Assembly (NCBI RefSeq): GCF_003751945.1
Contig: NZ_RJKL01000001.1
Span: 2,852,001-2,916,000, forward strand
Direction: 5' to 3'
Origin: Couchioplanes caeruleus
Lineage (GTDB): Bacteria; Actinomycetota; Actinomycetes; Mycobacteriales; Micromonosporaceae
DNA: 64,000 nt
The notes under the pieces were generated by a model, which was not told where the DNA came from, made no database searches, and saw only the letters and a list, made by a program, of their open reading frames with translations. Made by a program: the position numbers and the translations under genes. Shown piece by piece: positions 18,121 to 26,062 of this stretch. Within the stretch, counting starts at the first letter, position 1; every line of letters begins with the position of its first letter.

Positions 18121-19005
18121 AGAAACTTCGACGGTGCTGCCGTTGTGCGGCTTCGTGTTTGCCGCCGTGGGCGGGTTGTCGGTGAGTTGGGTCAGGATGT
18201 CGGCCGCGATCGGGGTCGGGACGCGCAGCCTGACGGCGAGTTGGTTCGCTTTGATGTCTTCGCCGTGGGTGTCGCGGTGCGAGACGGCGATGGTGCGCGC
18301 GTTGGCCAACAGCGGCGCCGGGAAACGCTCAACCGGTTCAGCAGGGGCCGGGGCAGAAGCCGGTGCGGGCACGGCAGGAACGGGTTCCGCGGTTGCCGGT
18401 GTGGTGGTCTTCGTGGCCGGTGTCCGTCGTGCGGGTGTCTTCTTGGCCGGTGCGGTTTTCTTGGCGGCGGTGGCCCTGGTCTTGGTGGCTGCGGCGGCCG
18501 GGCGAACCTGCGCGCGCGGGATGTCGGGTGACGGGGCGGGCGAGGTGGCCGGCGTAAGTGCCGGGACCGGGTGGGTGGGCCGGGGTGGTGCGGTGGCGGT
18601 GAAGACGAGCTTGGACAGGGCGAAGAAGGCCAGCGCCGGGAGGGCGGAGACCATCCAGCCGAACACGCCGGGCTTGGCCACGGCGAGCTGTGCGGTGAGT
18701 GAGACGGCGACGGCGGCCACGAGCAGGCCCATCGGGTAGCGCACGGACGCCTGCGGGTGGTGACGTCGGCGGCGGCCGATCTCGATCAGCGATGCGGTCG
18801 GGATCAGTTCGCTGATGACGGCGTTGGCCCAGCCGAACCAGTCCGCGGTTCCGGCCGGACTGTTGGTGATGGTGAAGTCGTGGACGTGGTGGAACGAGGC
18901 AGCGCCGGCCATGGCACCGGTGAGCAGAACGATGATGAGCAGGATGCCGTCGCGGAGACGGTCGACGCGGGTGAGCGCCGGTCGACGGGTGTCGGTCGTG
19001 GTCAT
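18115..19005 (-). CDS. DUF2637 membrane protein, SpdB-like position
   Basis: The ATG at 19005 with CAGGAGG upstream gives 296 residues. Four hydrophobic segments fill about residues 15-150 (the first is GILLIIVLLTGAMAGAASF), the DUF2637 layout found in AICEs and actinobacterial plasmids. A long Ala/Pro/Lys linker follows, then a C-terminal helix-turn-helix-like stretch, ANQLAVRLRVPTPIAADILT. A role in plasmid spread or membrane attachment of DNA is inferred from position. Confidence 0.8.
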   Translation of the reverse strand: MTTTDTRRPALTRVDRLRDGILLIIVLLTGAMAGAASFHHVHDFTITNSPAGTADWFGWANAVISELIPTASLIEIGRRRRHHPQASVRYPMGLLVAAVAVSLTAQLAVAKPGVFGWMVSALPALAFFALSKLVFTATAPPRPTHPVPALTPATSPAPSPDIPRAQVRPAAAATKTRATAAKKTAPAKKTPARRTPATKTTTPATAEPVPAVPAPASAPAPAEPVERFPAPLLANARTIAVSHRDTHGEDIKANQLAVRLRVPTPIAADILTQLTDNPPTAANTKPHNGSTVEVSA

Positions 19006-19030
19006 GGTCGGGCCTCCTGGTGAGCGGCGG

Positions 19031-19327
19031 TCAGTGCAGGTAGCAGCACGGGCCGATGAGTCCGCGGCGGTTGCGGGTCGGGTAGGCGTCTTCGCCACGC
19101 AGGATCGGGCCGCGACAGCGGCTGCACTTGGTTGCCCGGGTGGGGCGTACTTGGCCGTCGAGAAGGCCAGGGGTGAACCGCAGCGGCTTACGGCGCCGGT
19201 TGCGGCGGCTGCGGTTGCGGGAGGAAGGCCGGCGGGTGGTCGGACGGTCGAGGGCCTTGATGGGCAGGTAGCGAACAGCGAGAAGCGCGGCGAGAAGGAC
19301 GATCGCGACGATCAGGTGGATGAACAT
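19031..19327 (-). CDS. Small membrane zinc-ribbon protein
   Basis: The 98 residues begin with one membrane helix (MFIHLIVAIVLLAALLAVRY), followed by a very basic stretch and a zinc ribbon-like Cys set (KCSRCRGPIL ... GPCCYLH). The ribosome site GAAGGGA is seven bases upstream. Single-helix basic proteins like this are common in AICE spread operons; the function is unknown. Confidence 0.65.
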   Translation of the reverse strand: MFIHLIVAIVLLAALLAVRYLPIKALDRPTTRRPSSRNRSRRNRRRKPLRFTPGLLDGQVRPTRATKCSRCRGPILRGEDAYPTRNRRGLIGPCCYLH

Positions 19328-19348
19328 GGCAGTGGTCCCTTCGGGGTT

Positions 19349-19564
19349 TCAGACGAAGTCGGTCTTGAGGCGGGCGCGTACCGGGCGCACGGCGAGGATG
19401 TGCAGGCGGCGGCTGCTGACGGCGATGCCGATGAGGTGTTCGGCGATGTCGGCCAGGTCGGTGGGGTCAGTGACGTGGTTCGGGTACGTGAATTCGCGAG
19501 TTTCGGTGGCGGGTTGGCCGTCGCGGGTTTCGTAGGTGAAGTCGGCGCTGTAGATGTAGATCAC
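19349..19564 (-). CDS. Small AICE protein
   Basis: The GTG at 19564, with GAAAGGA upstream, gives 71 residues beginning MIYIYSADFTYETRDGQPA and ending RARLKTDFV. The longer open frame beyond the GTG overlaps the neighbour and is not needed. I do not recognise the family; the operon position suggests a transfer or spread accessory. Confidence 0.55.
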   Translation of the reverse strand: MIYIYSADFTYETRDGQPATETREFTYPNHVTDPTDLADIAEHLIGIAVSSRRLHILAVRPVRARLKTDFV

Positions 19565-19577
19565 CGGAGAGGTCCTT

Positions 19578-19841
19578 TCACAGGCTGGAGCCGAGGGAGA
19601 TGACGGCGATGACGCCGTAGCAGCCGGGGCAAAAGACCGGGGCCAAGCGCAGGGTGAGCAGGTCGATGACCAGTTCGGTCGGGGTGTCGTAGTTCGTGGG
19701 GTAGACGGCGATGCCGTCACAGAAGCCGCACGGGATGCGGCAGGCGGGACAGGTTTCGAAGAGTTCGCCCATGGACTCGTCACGTCCGGCGGGCATGTGT
19801 CCCTCGATGCAGAACAGACAGTCGGAGACAGCGGCGGTCAT
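19578..19841 (-). CDS. Small zinc-binding AICE protein
   Basis: The 87 residues carry several Cys pairs (CLFCIEGH, CPACRIPCGFC, CPGC), consistent with one or two zinc ribbons. The start overlaps the stop of the upstream 58-residue gene (ATGA), indicating coupled translation. The function is unknown. Confidence 0.65.
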   Translation of the reverse strand: MTAAVSDCLFCIEGHMPAGRDESMGELFETCPACRIPCGFCDGIAVYPTNYDTPTELVIDLLTLRLAPVFCPGCYGVIAVISLGSSL

Positions 19842-20014
19842 CGGGTGTTCCCCGGGCGGTGGGTGCTGGCGGCGCAGGTGGCCGAGATGGTGAAGGCGAC
19901 GGCGGCGGTGGCGAGCAGCGGTCGGCCGGTGCCGGTGGAGTGGTAGGCCAGGGCGGCGAAGGCCAGGGCGAGGGCGGCGAGGATGTGCCAGCCGCGGATG
20001 GCGGGCTTGGTCAT
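19838..20014 (-). CDS. 58-residue two-helix membrane peptide
   Basis: The ATG at 20014 with GGAGGTCCCTC directly upstream encodes a small protein with two hydrophobic stretches (HILAALALAFAALAY and LLATAAVAFTISATC). It overlaps its neighbours by ATGA-type junctions at both ends, which strongly supports it as a real gene. It resembles the short hydrophobic Spd proteins of AICEs. Confidence 0.65.
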   Translation of the reverse strand: MTKPAIRGWHILAALALAFAALAYHSTGTGRPLLATAAVAFTISATCAASTHRPGNTR

Positions 20015-21258
20015 GAGGGACCTCCGGGGGTGCAGTCGAGGCAGGCGCCGCTACGGCGCGGGATTTGGTAGGGCTTGAACTGGCCGCAGGCGGGACAGAT
20101 GCGCTTGGCGCGGTTGGCCTTGTCGAGGGCAGCGAGTTGCGCGGGGGTCGCGGTGCGTTTCGGCTTGGCGAGGTCGATGCGGTAGAGGTAGGCGACGCGT
20201 TTGCCGCGACGCCACATCAGTTGCGCCGCAACGGATTGCCCGCCAGGGCGCAGATTTTGGGTGTGGAGCTGGCGCAGGGTGGCCAGCCCGTCGGGGGCGA
20301 ACCGGTACGGGAAGGTGGGGATGCCGTAGCGCTCGCCGGTGGGGTCGTAGAACACCATCGGGTCCTCCGGGCCGGAGTCGATGTCGCAGCGGGCTTCGCA
20401 GGCTTTGCCGTCGATGCAGACGAACAGCGGGCCGCGCGGATCTGGGTTTGTGGGCCGCATGACGGGCACACCGGAGGTCCCGCAGACGTGGCAGTCGCCG
20501 AACTCGTAGGTACGGGCTGGGGTGTCGCCGTGGGTGCAGGCGGGTCCGAACGTGGGATGCGAGTAGGTGTCGCGGTCGACGGTCTCGGGCAGGAACGCCG
20601 TGTTGCAGTCGGCGCAGACGATCGGGCCACCCTCTTCAAAGGCGGTCTTGGAGAGCCGGATTTTGCGGGGGCACTCGCATTCGGCGCTGACGCCGTTGTT
20701 GTTGTTCGTGCGCTGTTTGCCGTTGCCGGTGGGTTCGGGGTGGCGGTAGGCGCGCAGCGCGGCGGCGAGGGTGGTGATGGTGGCCGCGTACTCAGCAGCG
20801 GCGGTGTCGGTGAGGGTGCAGGGTGAGTAGCCGAACTTGTCGTCCTTACGGGCGGTGAGGCCGAGTTCGGCGGCGAGGGTGGCGAACTTCTTGTTGTGCC
20901 AGCGGCCCTGGCGGCTGGTGTCTTGGATGCCGCGGGTGTCGGCCAGGCCGTGGGTGGCCTCGTGTAGCAGGGTGGTGAAGACTTCGGCGGGGGTGCGTTG
21001 GAGTCCTTCGCCGGAGACGAGGACTTCCGGGAGTTGGGTGTCGCCGGATTGCCAGCGCAGTGAGGCGAAGTGGCCCCACTTCATCGATTGGCTGCCCTTG
21101 GCGGGTGAGCCGGAGCCAACGACCAGGACAGCGTCCGGGACTTCCGGGTGGCGGGTGCGGATGGCCGTCCAGGCGGTTTCGAGGGCGGTCAGCAGTCCGG
21201 CGGTGGTGAAGGTGGGTTGACACGTACGTGTCAGGTCGGTGATCTCGGTGGTGGTCAT
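20011..21258 (-). CDS. SprT-like metallopeptidase with RRQRL-type zinc finger
   Basis: In this 415-residue protein, residues about 25-160 look SprT-like with the zinc-protease motif LLHEATHGLAD. The middle has paired cysteines (CECPRKIRL ... CADC). The last about 150 residues match the RRQRL-motif zinc-binding proteins of AICEs (PYRFAPDGLATLRQL, RIDLAKPKRTATPAQ, CPACGQF ... CLDC). It overlaps genes at both ends. The 16-bp palindrome lies in its codons 7-13. Processing of a DNA-bound protein during transfer is speculation. Confidence 0.78.
   Translation of the reverse strand: MTTTEITDLTRTCQPTFTTAGLLTALETAWTAIRTRHPEVPDAVLVVGSGSPAKGSQSMKWGHFASLRWQSGDTQLPEVLVSGEGLQRTPAEVFTTLLHEATHGLADTRGIQDTSRQGRWHNKKFATLAAELGLTARKDDKFGYSPCTLTDTAAAEYAATITTLAAALRAYRHPEPTGNGKQRTNNNNGVSAECECPRKIRLSKTAFEEGGPIVCADCNTAFLPETVDRDTYSHPTFGPACTHGDTPARTYEFGDCHVCGTSGVPVMRPTNPDPRGPLFVCIDGKACEARCDIDSGPEDPMVFYDPTGERYGIPTFPYRFAPDGLATLRQLHTQNLRPGGQSVAAQLMWRRGKRVAYLYRIDLAKPKRTATPAQLAALDKANRAKRICPACGQFKPYQIPRRSGACLDCTPGGPS
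21218..21233. repeat. 16-bp palindrome, copy 2
   Basis: TGACACGTACGTGTCA sits within the first codons of the SprT-like gene, read in a different frame from copy 1 in rep. Confidence 0.9.
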
Positions 21259-21452
21259 ACGGCGGTCCTCCTAGGAGTGCGGCCGGTGAAGAAGTGCAGT
21301 TCGACGCCCAAGGGCACCGGCTCCGCCTGCTCAGCGGTGGTGTCGGGTTCGCGGGAGTAGCCGAAGCCCAGGTCAGCAGCGGGCGCAGCGGGAATGGCGT
21401 GGTGGCAGCGGATGCAGAGCCGCTGAAGCTTGATGAGGGTGGCGGTGCTCAT
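21255..21452 (-). CDS. 65-residue small AICE protein
   Basis: It starts at 21452 (MSTATLIKLQRLCIRCHHAI) with overlaps of four bases to both neighbouring genes. One CIRC pair suggests metal binding. No family was recognised; it is supported mainly by the tight coupling. Confidence 0.55.
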   Translation of the reverse strand: MSTATLIKLQRLCIRCHHAIPAAPAADLGFGYSREPDTTAEQAEPVPLGVELHFFTGRTPRRTAV

Positions 21453-21928
21453 CGCAGGGACCCGTGGGTGCGGTCGTATTCGTCAGCGGCGGCGCGCAGG
21501 GTGGCGATGACGTGCTCGGCGGTTTGGCCGGCGTGGTCGTTCCAGGCGTAGAGGTCGAAGTCCCACTCCGGGGTGGGGTCGCCGCTGGCGGGGTCGTAGG
21601 TGTCTAGGGCGATCTGCATCTGATCGGTGCGGTAGGTGCAGAAGAAGTCGACGGCGCGCTGGTAGTCGCGCAGGCCCTCACGGTCGACGCGGGGGTCGGT
21701 GTTCAGGTAGAGCAGGTCGACGCAGCGACCGAAGGCAGCCATGCCGATGGCGCCGGCGACGCAGGCAGGCGGGAACGGCTTGTAGCCCTCGGCGTAGTAG
21801 TTGCGGCGGTTCCAGCCGTGTTCCTCGAGGTAGTAGGCGGCGCCGCGCAGGATGTCAGCCGGGGTGACAACCACGGTGGGGCTGTCGGTGTCGGCGGCGG
21901 TGCCGGTCGGGTTTTGGGTACGGTTCAT
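21449..21928 (-). CDS. DUF6197-like protein
   Basis: The 159 residues include TPADILRGAAYYLEEHGWNR, PPACVAGAIGMAAFG and a C-terminal YAWNDHAGQTAEHVIATLRAA, which fit the DUF6197 family found on actinobacterial plasmids and AICEs. The start at 21928 has GAAAGGACGTGGCGTC upstream. The function is unknown. Confidence 0.7.
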   Translation of the reverse strand: MNRTQNPTGTAADTDSPTVVVTPADILRGAAYYLEEHGWNRRNYYAEGYKPFPPACVAGAIGMAAFGRCVDLLYLNTDPRVDREGLRDYQRAVDFFCTYRTDQMQIALDTYDPASGDPTPEWDFDLYAWNDHAGQTAEHVIATLRAAADEYDRTHGSLR

Positions 21929-21960
21929 GACGCCACGTCCTTTCGTGGGCGGTGGTGGTG

Positions 21961-22007
21961 GCCGACGGACCGGGCAGCTTTCCTAGGGCGTGGTCCGGTT
22001 CGTCGGC
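21961..22007. repeat. Intergenic inverted repeat
   Basis: The arms 21961-21973 and 21995-22007 match at 12 of 13 positions around a 21-base loop containing CCTAGG. It lies in the gap between two operon genes; it could be a terminator or a regulatory hairpin. Confidence 0.45.
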
Positions 22008-22054
22008 TGTTCCTATGGGGTCGTGCAGGTGTTGCCTTCCGGTAGATGTGCGGG

Positions 22055-22312
22055 CTATCGCAGCGGCTTGCCGCGGGGGTAGCGGGGGTTGGGCGGCAGG
22101 TGGCCGGGCTGTTTGCGCCAGCAGGGGCACTCGGTCAGGTCGAAGTCGTTCGCGTTGCCTAGCAAGTGGCATGCGCTGTCGTCCGCGATGGCCTTGTCGC
22201 ACAAGGCTTTCGAGCAGCAGTCGCAGTCGGGGCACGGAGTGGGAGCCGGTTTCGCCCAGGTGTGGAAGTCATCCGGTGGAGGCGGGAAGTCGACGGGCAC
22301 CCACTCGGTCAT
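22055..22312 (-). CDS. Cys-rich small AICE protein
   Basis: The 85 residues begin MTEWVPVDFPPPPDDFHTWA and contain a dense Cys cluster (CPDCDCCSKALCDKA, then ECPCW). It probably binds metal. The start ATG at 22312 follows GAAGGAGC. No family was recognised. Confidence 0.6.
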   Translation of the reverse strand: MTEWVPVDFPPPPDDFHTWAKPAPTPCPDCDCCSKALCDKAIADDSACHLLGNANDFDLTECPCWRKQPGHLPPNPRYPRGKPLR

Positions 22313-22332
22313 GTCCGTAGCTCCTTCGTGAG

Positions 22333-23196
22333 TTAGGCGACCGCGCCGAGTTCCGCGGCGGTCGTCGTGGTGGTGGTTCGGCGGGTGCGGCGGGTCCAGG
22401 CGGCGTAGTCGGCGACGCGGATGATGTCGTCGTTGCTCATGTAGGCGCCCTTGACGCGCGCGGGAATACCGCCGTGAGCGAGTAGGAGTCCTTCGCCGCG
22501 GTTGTCCGGGTCGATGCTGGCGGCGGAGAAGCCGCGGGCGGCCCAGCCGCGTCCGAGGACGACGTCGGACGATGACTCGTCGACGCAGCGGCCGGCGAAG
22601 CGCCAGGCGAACAGGAACCGCAGCGAGGTCGGGATGATGTCCGAGCTAGGGCGTTGGGTGGCGGAGGCGTCGATGATGCCCACGGCCCGGCCACGGGAGG
22701 CGATGTCGCGGTTGAGGGCGGAGAAGTACTCCTGCTCGGTCTTGGTGCCCACCGTGGCAGAGAAGAACGCGAGCTCGTCGATCGCCAGCAGGATCGGGTC
22801 GAAGTCGTCACCCTGATGGATCTTCTGGCGGCGCTGGGACAGCAGGTAGGCGTACCGGTTGTCCATCACCTCCTGCAGCCGTTCCAGGGTGTCGATCGCG
22901 TGGTCGAGGTCGGGTCCGACGAACACGTCGGCGCAGTCCTTCCACAGGCCGAGCTCGACCTGTTTGCCGTCGATGAGCACCAGGTCGACGTCGGCGCACA
23001 GCGCGGCGTGGCCGACGATGGTGTTGAGCAGGCTGGACTTGCCGGCGCCGGGCTCACCGCCGATCAGGATGTTGCGGTAGATCAACGGCAGGTAGACCGG
23101 GTGGCCGTACTCGTCGATGCCGAGGAACAGCGGGTCGAACATGGACAGGCCGGTGCCGACCGGGATGCTCGGCGGGGCCGTGGTGAGGTCACTCAT
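22333..23196 (-). CDS. traB: FtsK/TraB-type DNA translocase
   Basis: The 287-residue protein has Walker A NILIGGEPGAGKSSLLNTIV (about residues 45-60), DGKQVELGLW, Walker B ILLAIDELAFF and a sensor-like SATQRPSSDIIPTSLR, the FtsK-HerA signature of the pSAM2 TraB family that moves double-stranded DNA between mycelial cells. It is shorter than full TraB and has no N-terminal membrane helices, so the membrane part may come from the neighbouring 314-residue protein. The start overlaps the truncated duplicate upstream. Confidence 0.85.
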   Translation of the reverse strand: MSDLTTAPPSIPVGTGLSMFDPLFLGIDEYGHPVYLPLIYRNILIGGEPGAGKSSLLNTIVGHAALCADVDLVLIDGKQVELGLWKDCADVFVGPDLDHAIDTLERLQEVMDNRYAYLLSQRRQKIHQGDDFDPILLAIDELAFFSATVGTKTEQEYFSALNRDIASRGRAVGIIDASATQRPSSDIIPTSLRFLFAWRFAGRCVDESSSDVVLGRGWAARGFSAASIDPDNRGEGLLLAHGGIPARVKGAYMSNDDIIRVADYAAWTRRTRRTTTTTTAAELGAVA

Positions 23197-23426
23197 GGCA
23201 GGGGCTCCGATTGGGCCGTGTCGACGTCGGCGCACAGCGCGGCGTGACGGACGATGGTGTTGAGCAGGTTGGACTTCCCGGCGCCGGGCTCACCGCCGAT
23301 CAGGATGTTGCGGTAGATCAGCGGCAGGTTGACGGGGTCGGTGGGCTGAGGCGGTGCGGTGGTGGTGAGCTTGGACGGGCCTGCGCCGACCGGAATGCTC
23401 GGCGGGGTCGTGGCGAGATCGGTCAT
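23193..23426 (-). pseudogene. Partial 5' duplicate of traB
   Basis: The 77 residues repeat the start of traB almost exactly (MTDLATTPPSIPVGAG ... IYRNILIGGEPGAGKSNLLNTIV), including Walker A and the ribosome site, then break off after ALCADVD. Walker B is absent. The stop overlaps the traB start (ATGA). It either arose by tandem duplication and decay or encodes a short nucleotide-binding peptide. Confidence 0.8.
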
Positions 23427-23452
23427 GGCAAGGGACTCCGATCGGATCGGTG

Positions 23453-23493
23453 TCCGGCGTGACGCTGTTGACCTGAGTCGAGGTCACGCCGGA
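23453..23493. repeat. Inverted repeat before the traB duplicate
   Basis: A perfect 11-bp inverted repeat (23453-23463 with 23483-23493) has a 19-base loop. It lies 14 bases from the third 16-bp palindrome, in the only longer gap of this part of the operon. It is a candidate terminator, operator or transfer locus. Confidence 0.55.
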
Positions 23494-23506
23494 GCAAGCG
23501 GGGTGT

Positions 23507-23522
23507 TGACACGTACGTGTCA
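23507..23522. repeat. 16-bp palindrome, copy 3
   Basis: This is the only intergenic copy of TGACACGTACGTGTCA, placed between the membrane protein gene and the traB duplicate. Confidence 0.9.
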
Positions 23523-23529
23523 GCGACGG

Positions 23530-24474
23530 TCAGGCGTAGTCGGACGGGTCGAAACCAGGCGAGGGCGGCGCGGCCGACGGGCGCGCGTTGCGCGGGTTGC
23601 GCGGCCGGTCCTTGGTGTTGTTGTTGCTCGCGCGGGTGCTGCGCGGGGCGGGTACCTCGGCGAGGTTCACCCCGACTGGTGGCACGGCCGGGGACGCCGG
23701 TGCGGTGGCCGGCATGTGCGCGGGAACGTGGTCCGGCAGGGTCGACAGGACCGTGTCGGTCAGCGGTTCACGGCGGGTGATGTCGACACGGATGAACGGC
23801 GCGTACTTACGCGAGGCGCGGCTGACGCGGACCTCGTTGGCCCAGCAGGCGACCGCGAGTTTCTGCACCTGGCCGGGTTGTTCCAGGTCGTGCAGCGACA
23901 GGCCGGGGCGCAGCCACAGCCACACCCGTTCCCCGGCCCGGGCCGGTCGGGCGAGCAGGATGAACGGCAGCGTGCCTTGCCGGTTGTGCGCGACGAACGC
24001 GGCGAAACACATCCGCAGCCGGTGCCGCACCGTCAGGCACCAGAACAGCGACAGCACGGCCCGGCGGGTCGGGCCGTAGGCGGCAGGGCCACCCACGATC
24101 ACGGCCAGAATCAGCAGAGACAGCCACACCGGGGTGGCGAACATCAGCGACTGCCAGCCGTAGATCAGGAACGCGGCGAGCAGGATTTCGGGTAGCCAGT
24201 GCCAGATCATCCGCAGCACGGGCCAGATGATGATCAGAACGGCCAGAGCACCACCCGACAGGGCGCCGAACACAATCCCGAGCAGACCACCGAGGATCGG
24301 GTGCATGTAGTGCGCGGCGATAGTGCCGCCCAACAGGGCGACGATCACTGCGGTGACCCAGAACGCGACGATGGCCTTGCGGCGCTGGTTGTAGCGGGTC
24401 GGGGCCTCGATGACCGTGACGGTCTGCCCCCGAGTGTGCGATCCGAACAGGCGCCGGCCGGTAGACTTGGACAC
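23530..24474 (-). CDS. AICE membrane protein before traB
   Basis: The GTG at 24474 with AAGGGAGGAATCATC upstream gives 314 residues. Hydrophobic segments occupy about residues 35-155, in several helices (e.g. AIVAFWVTAVIVALLGGTIA and SLLILAVIVGGPAAYG). A soluble domain with GTLPFILLARPARAGERVWL and WANEVRV follows, then a Pro/Asn-rich tail. This arrangement recurs upstream of short FtsK-like TraB proteins in AICEs, so it may supply the membrane anchor; that is inference. Confidence 0.72.
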   Translation of the reverse strand: MSKSTGRRLFGSHTRGQTVTVIEAPTRYNQRRKAIVAFWVTAVIVALLGGTIAAHYMHPILGGLLGIVFGALSGGALAVLIIIWPVLRMIWHWLPEILLAAFLIYGWQSLMFATPVWLSLLILAVIVGGPAAYGPTRRAVLSLFWCLTVRHRLRMCFAAFVAHNRQGTLPFILLARPARAGERVWLWLRPGLSLHDLEQPGQVQKLAVACWANEVRVSRASRKYAPFIRVDITRREPLTDTVLSTLPDHVPAHMPATAPASPAVPPVGVNLAEVPAPRSTRASNNNTKDRPRNPRNARPSAAPPSPGFDPSDYA

Positions 24475-24515
24475 GATGATTCCTCCCTTGTCAGGGCTGG
24501 ATGAGTTCGAACAGG

Positions 24516-24556
24516 TGCGGGGCCGCACTCGGACGCCAATCTCTGGCGGCCCCGCA
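24516..24556. terminator. Intercistronic hairpin
   Basis: A perfect 11-bp stem (24516-24526 with 24546-24556) with a 19-base loop lies between the 24.6-kb gene and the membrane protein gene. It may be an attenuating terminator that lowers expression of the downstream transfer genes. Confidence 0.5.
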
Positions 24557-24596
24557 TCCTGCGGTCACTGGCTTCGAGAGCCAGACAGGTAAGGGT

Positions 24597-24980
24597 TCAG
24601 GCGGCCTTGATCGCCGGGACGGACACCACCTCCAGGCCCGAGGCCTTGAACGCGACACCGCTGCGGGTCTTGCCGTTCTGCTCCGACACCCACGGCAGCG
24701 CTTCCAGGTCGTGCGGGATGACCTGGTCGCCGTCCTCGGCGGCCGGCTTCTCCGCCGCGACGATCGTGACGTTGAGCTGACCGGACCACTTGCGGCCGAC
24801 TGCGCGGCCACGGCCGAACATCGGCGCGGTCCACATCGGCAGCCCGGTGTCCCGGGTGTCGATCTTCTGCGCGCCCTTGTCGTCGAGCTTGGGCACGATG
24901 TCGTCCGCCATCTCGAAGATGACGTTGGTGATGTCCAGCATCAGACGCGGCTGAGTACTGATACGAGGCTGATTCGACAC
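24597..24980 (-). CDS. First gene of the transfer operon, conserved small protein
   Basis: The GTG at 24980 (MSNQPRISTQPRLMLDITNV) has GAGGAG upstream. Its 127 residues include FGRGRAVGRKWSGQLNVTIV and a C-terminal SGLEVVSVPAIK. I do not recognise a named family, but its position first in the operon, just after a palindromic control site, is consistent with a conserved AICE protein. Confidence 0.65.
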   Translation of the reverse strand: MSNQPRISTQPRLMLDITNVIFEMADDIVPKLDDKGAQKIDTRDTGLPMWTAPMFGRGRAVGRKWSGQLNVTIVAAEKPAAEDGDQVIPHDLEALPWVSEQNGKTRSGVAFKASGLEVVSVPAIKAA

Positions 24981-25055
24981 GACTGGCTCCTCATGTTGGT
25001 GACGGCGCGGGCCTCAGCGCCGAGGTCTCTCGGGGCGGTCGCCCCAGGAGCAGAG

Positions 25056-25072
25056 TACAAACTAGGTTTGTA
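25056..25072. promoter_or_regulatory. Operator-like palindrome before transfer operon
   Basis: TACAAAC-TAG-GTTTGTA is a perfect inverted repeat with 7-bp arms, AT-rich in a GC-rich setting, about 75 bases upstream of the first operon gene. It is probably the binding site of the element's repressor, overlapping the promoter. Confidence 0.55.
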
Positions 25073-25165
25073 TTTGGCAAGCATCGCAGGTCGCTGACAT
25101 TGAGTACGATCGCTTGCACAACCCAAGGTTGCCGCCGATCGACTCCATCGAGGAGGGCGCACTTA

Positions 25166-26062
25166 CTGCCCCTAACACGATCTCTGGGTGGTCCAGTTGA
25201 TCAGTCTGCGCCAGCAGATCAGGATGCAGGCGAGGCTGACGAAGCCGTCGTGGATGTCGAGGCGTCGTTCCCAACGCACGGCCAGACGGCGGAACTGATG
25301 CAGCAGTGCGAAAGTCTGTTCCACGACGTAGCGCAGCTTGCCCAGGCCCTTGATGCCGGTTGTCTTGGGCTTCGGGATGATCGGTTCGGTGCCGCGCTCG
25401 CGGCAGGCGTGGCGGAAGCCTTCGCTGCTGTATCCCTTGTCGGCCAGCAGCGTGGCGAAACGCCGCCGTGGGCGGCCCGGGCGCCCGGCAATCGGTGGGA
25501 AGCCGTCGAGAAGTTCGAGGGCACGGCTGATGTCGGGCACGTTCGCGCCGCTGGTGAGCACGTAGATCGGGGTGCCGTGGCCGTCGCAGATCAGGTGGTG
25601 TTTCGAGCCGGGCTTACCGCGGTTGACCGGCGACGGGCCTGTCCCGGCGCCCCTTTTTTCGCGTCGATGTGACTGCCGTCCATCGCCGCCCTCGACCAGT
25701 CGATCCGGTTCGCCGCGTTCAATCTGGCGAGCAGGATCTGATGCACCTGATCGAACACCCAGGCCTCGCTCCAGCGCTGCAGCCGCCGCCAGCAGGTCAT
25801 GCCCGAGCCGAATCCGAGTTCCTGCGGCAGGTCTTCCCAGCCGATCCCGGTGTGCAGCACGAACAAGATGCCCTGCAGACACAACCGGTCCGGAACCGGG
25901 CGCGGCCCCGGAGCCTTGTCCGGCCACGTCGGCAGCAAGGGCTCGATCAACTCCCACAGGCCGTCGTCGACGATCCACGCCTTGCTCATGCCCGTCGAAC
26001 GAGACTGATCTTCACATCGCCATGCTGATCAACATCGATTCAGCAGATCGTGTTAGGGACAG
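25166..26062 (-). mobile_element. IS5-family insertion sequence (IS1031/IS427-like)
   Basis: The 897-bp element has terminal inverted repeats (25170-25183 perfectly matching 26045-26058, imperfect outward). It is flanked by TTA on both sides (25163-25165 and 26063-26065), the TNA target duplication of this IS5 subgroup. It landed between the transfer-operon control region and the divergent regulator gene. Confidence 0.88.
25172..25989 (-). CDS. IS5 transposase, two frames joined by slippage
   Basis: The first frame (ATG at 25989, MSKAWIVDDGLWELIEPLLP) runs to AMDGSHIDAKKG, the second continues GPSPVNRGKPGSKHHLICDG to the stop. The frames meet at a run of six A then G (minus strand, near 25656-25662), the usual slippery site for programmed frameshifting in this group. 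DDE-type residues are visible: Asp in AMDGSH, Asp in LLADKGY and Glu in YVVEQTFALL. The transposase therefore seems functional. Confidence 0.85.
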
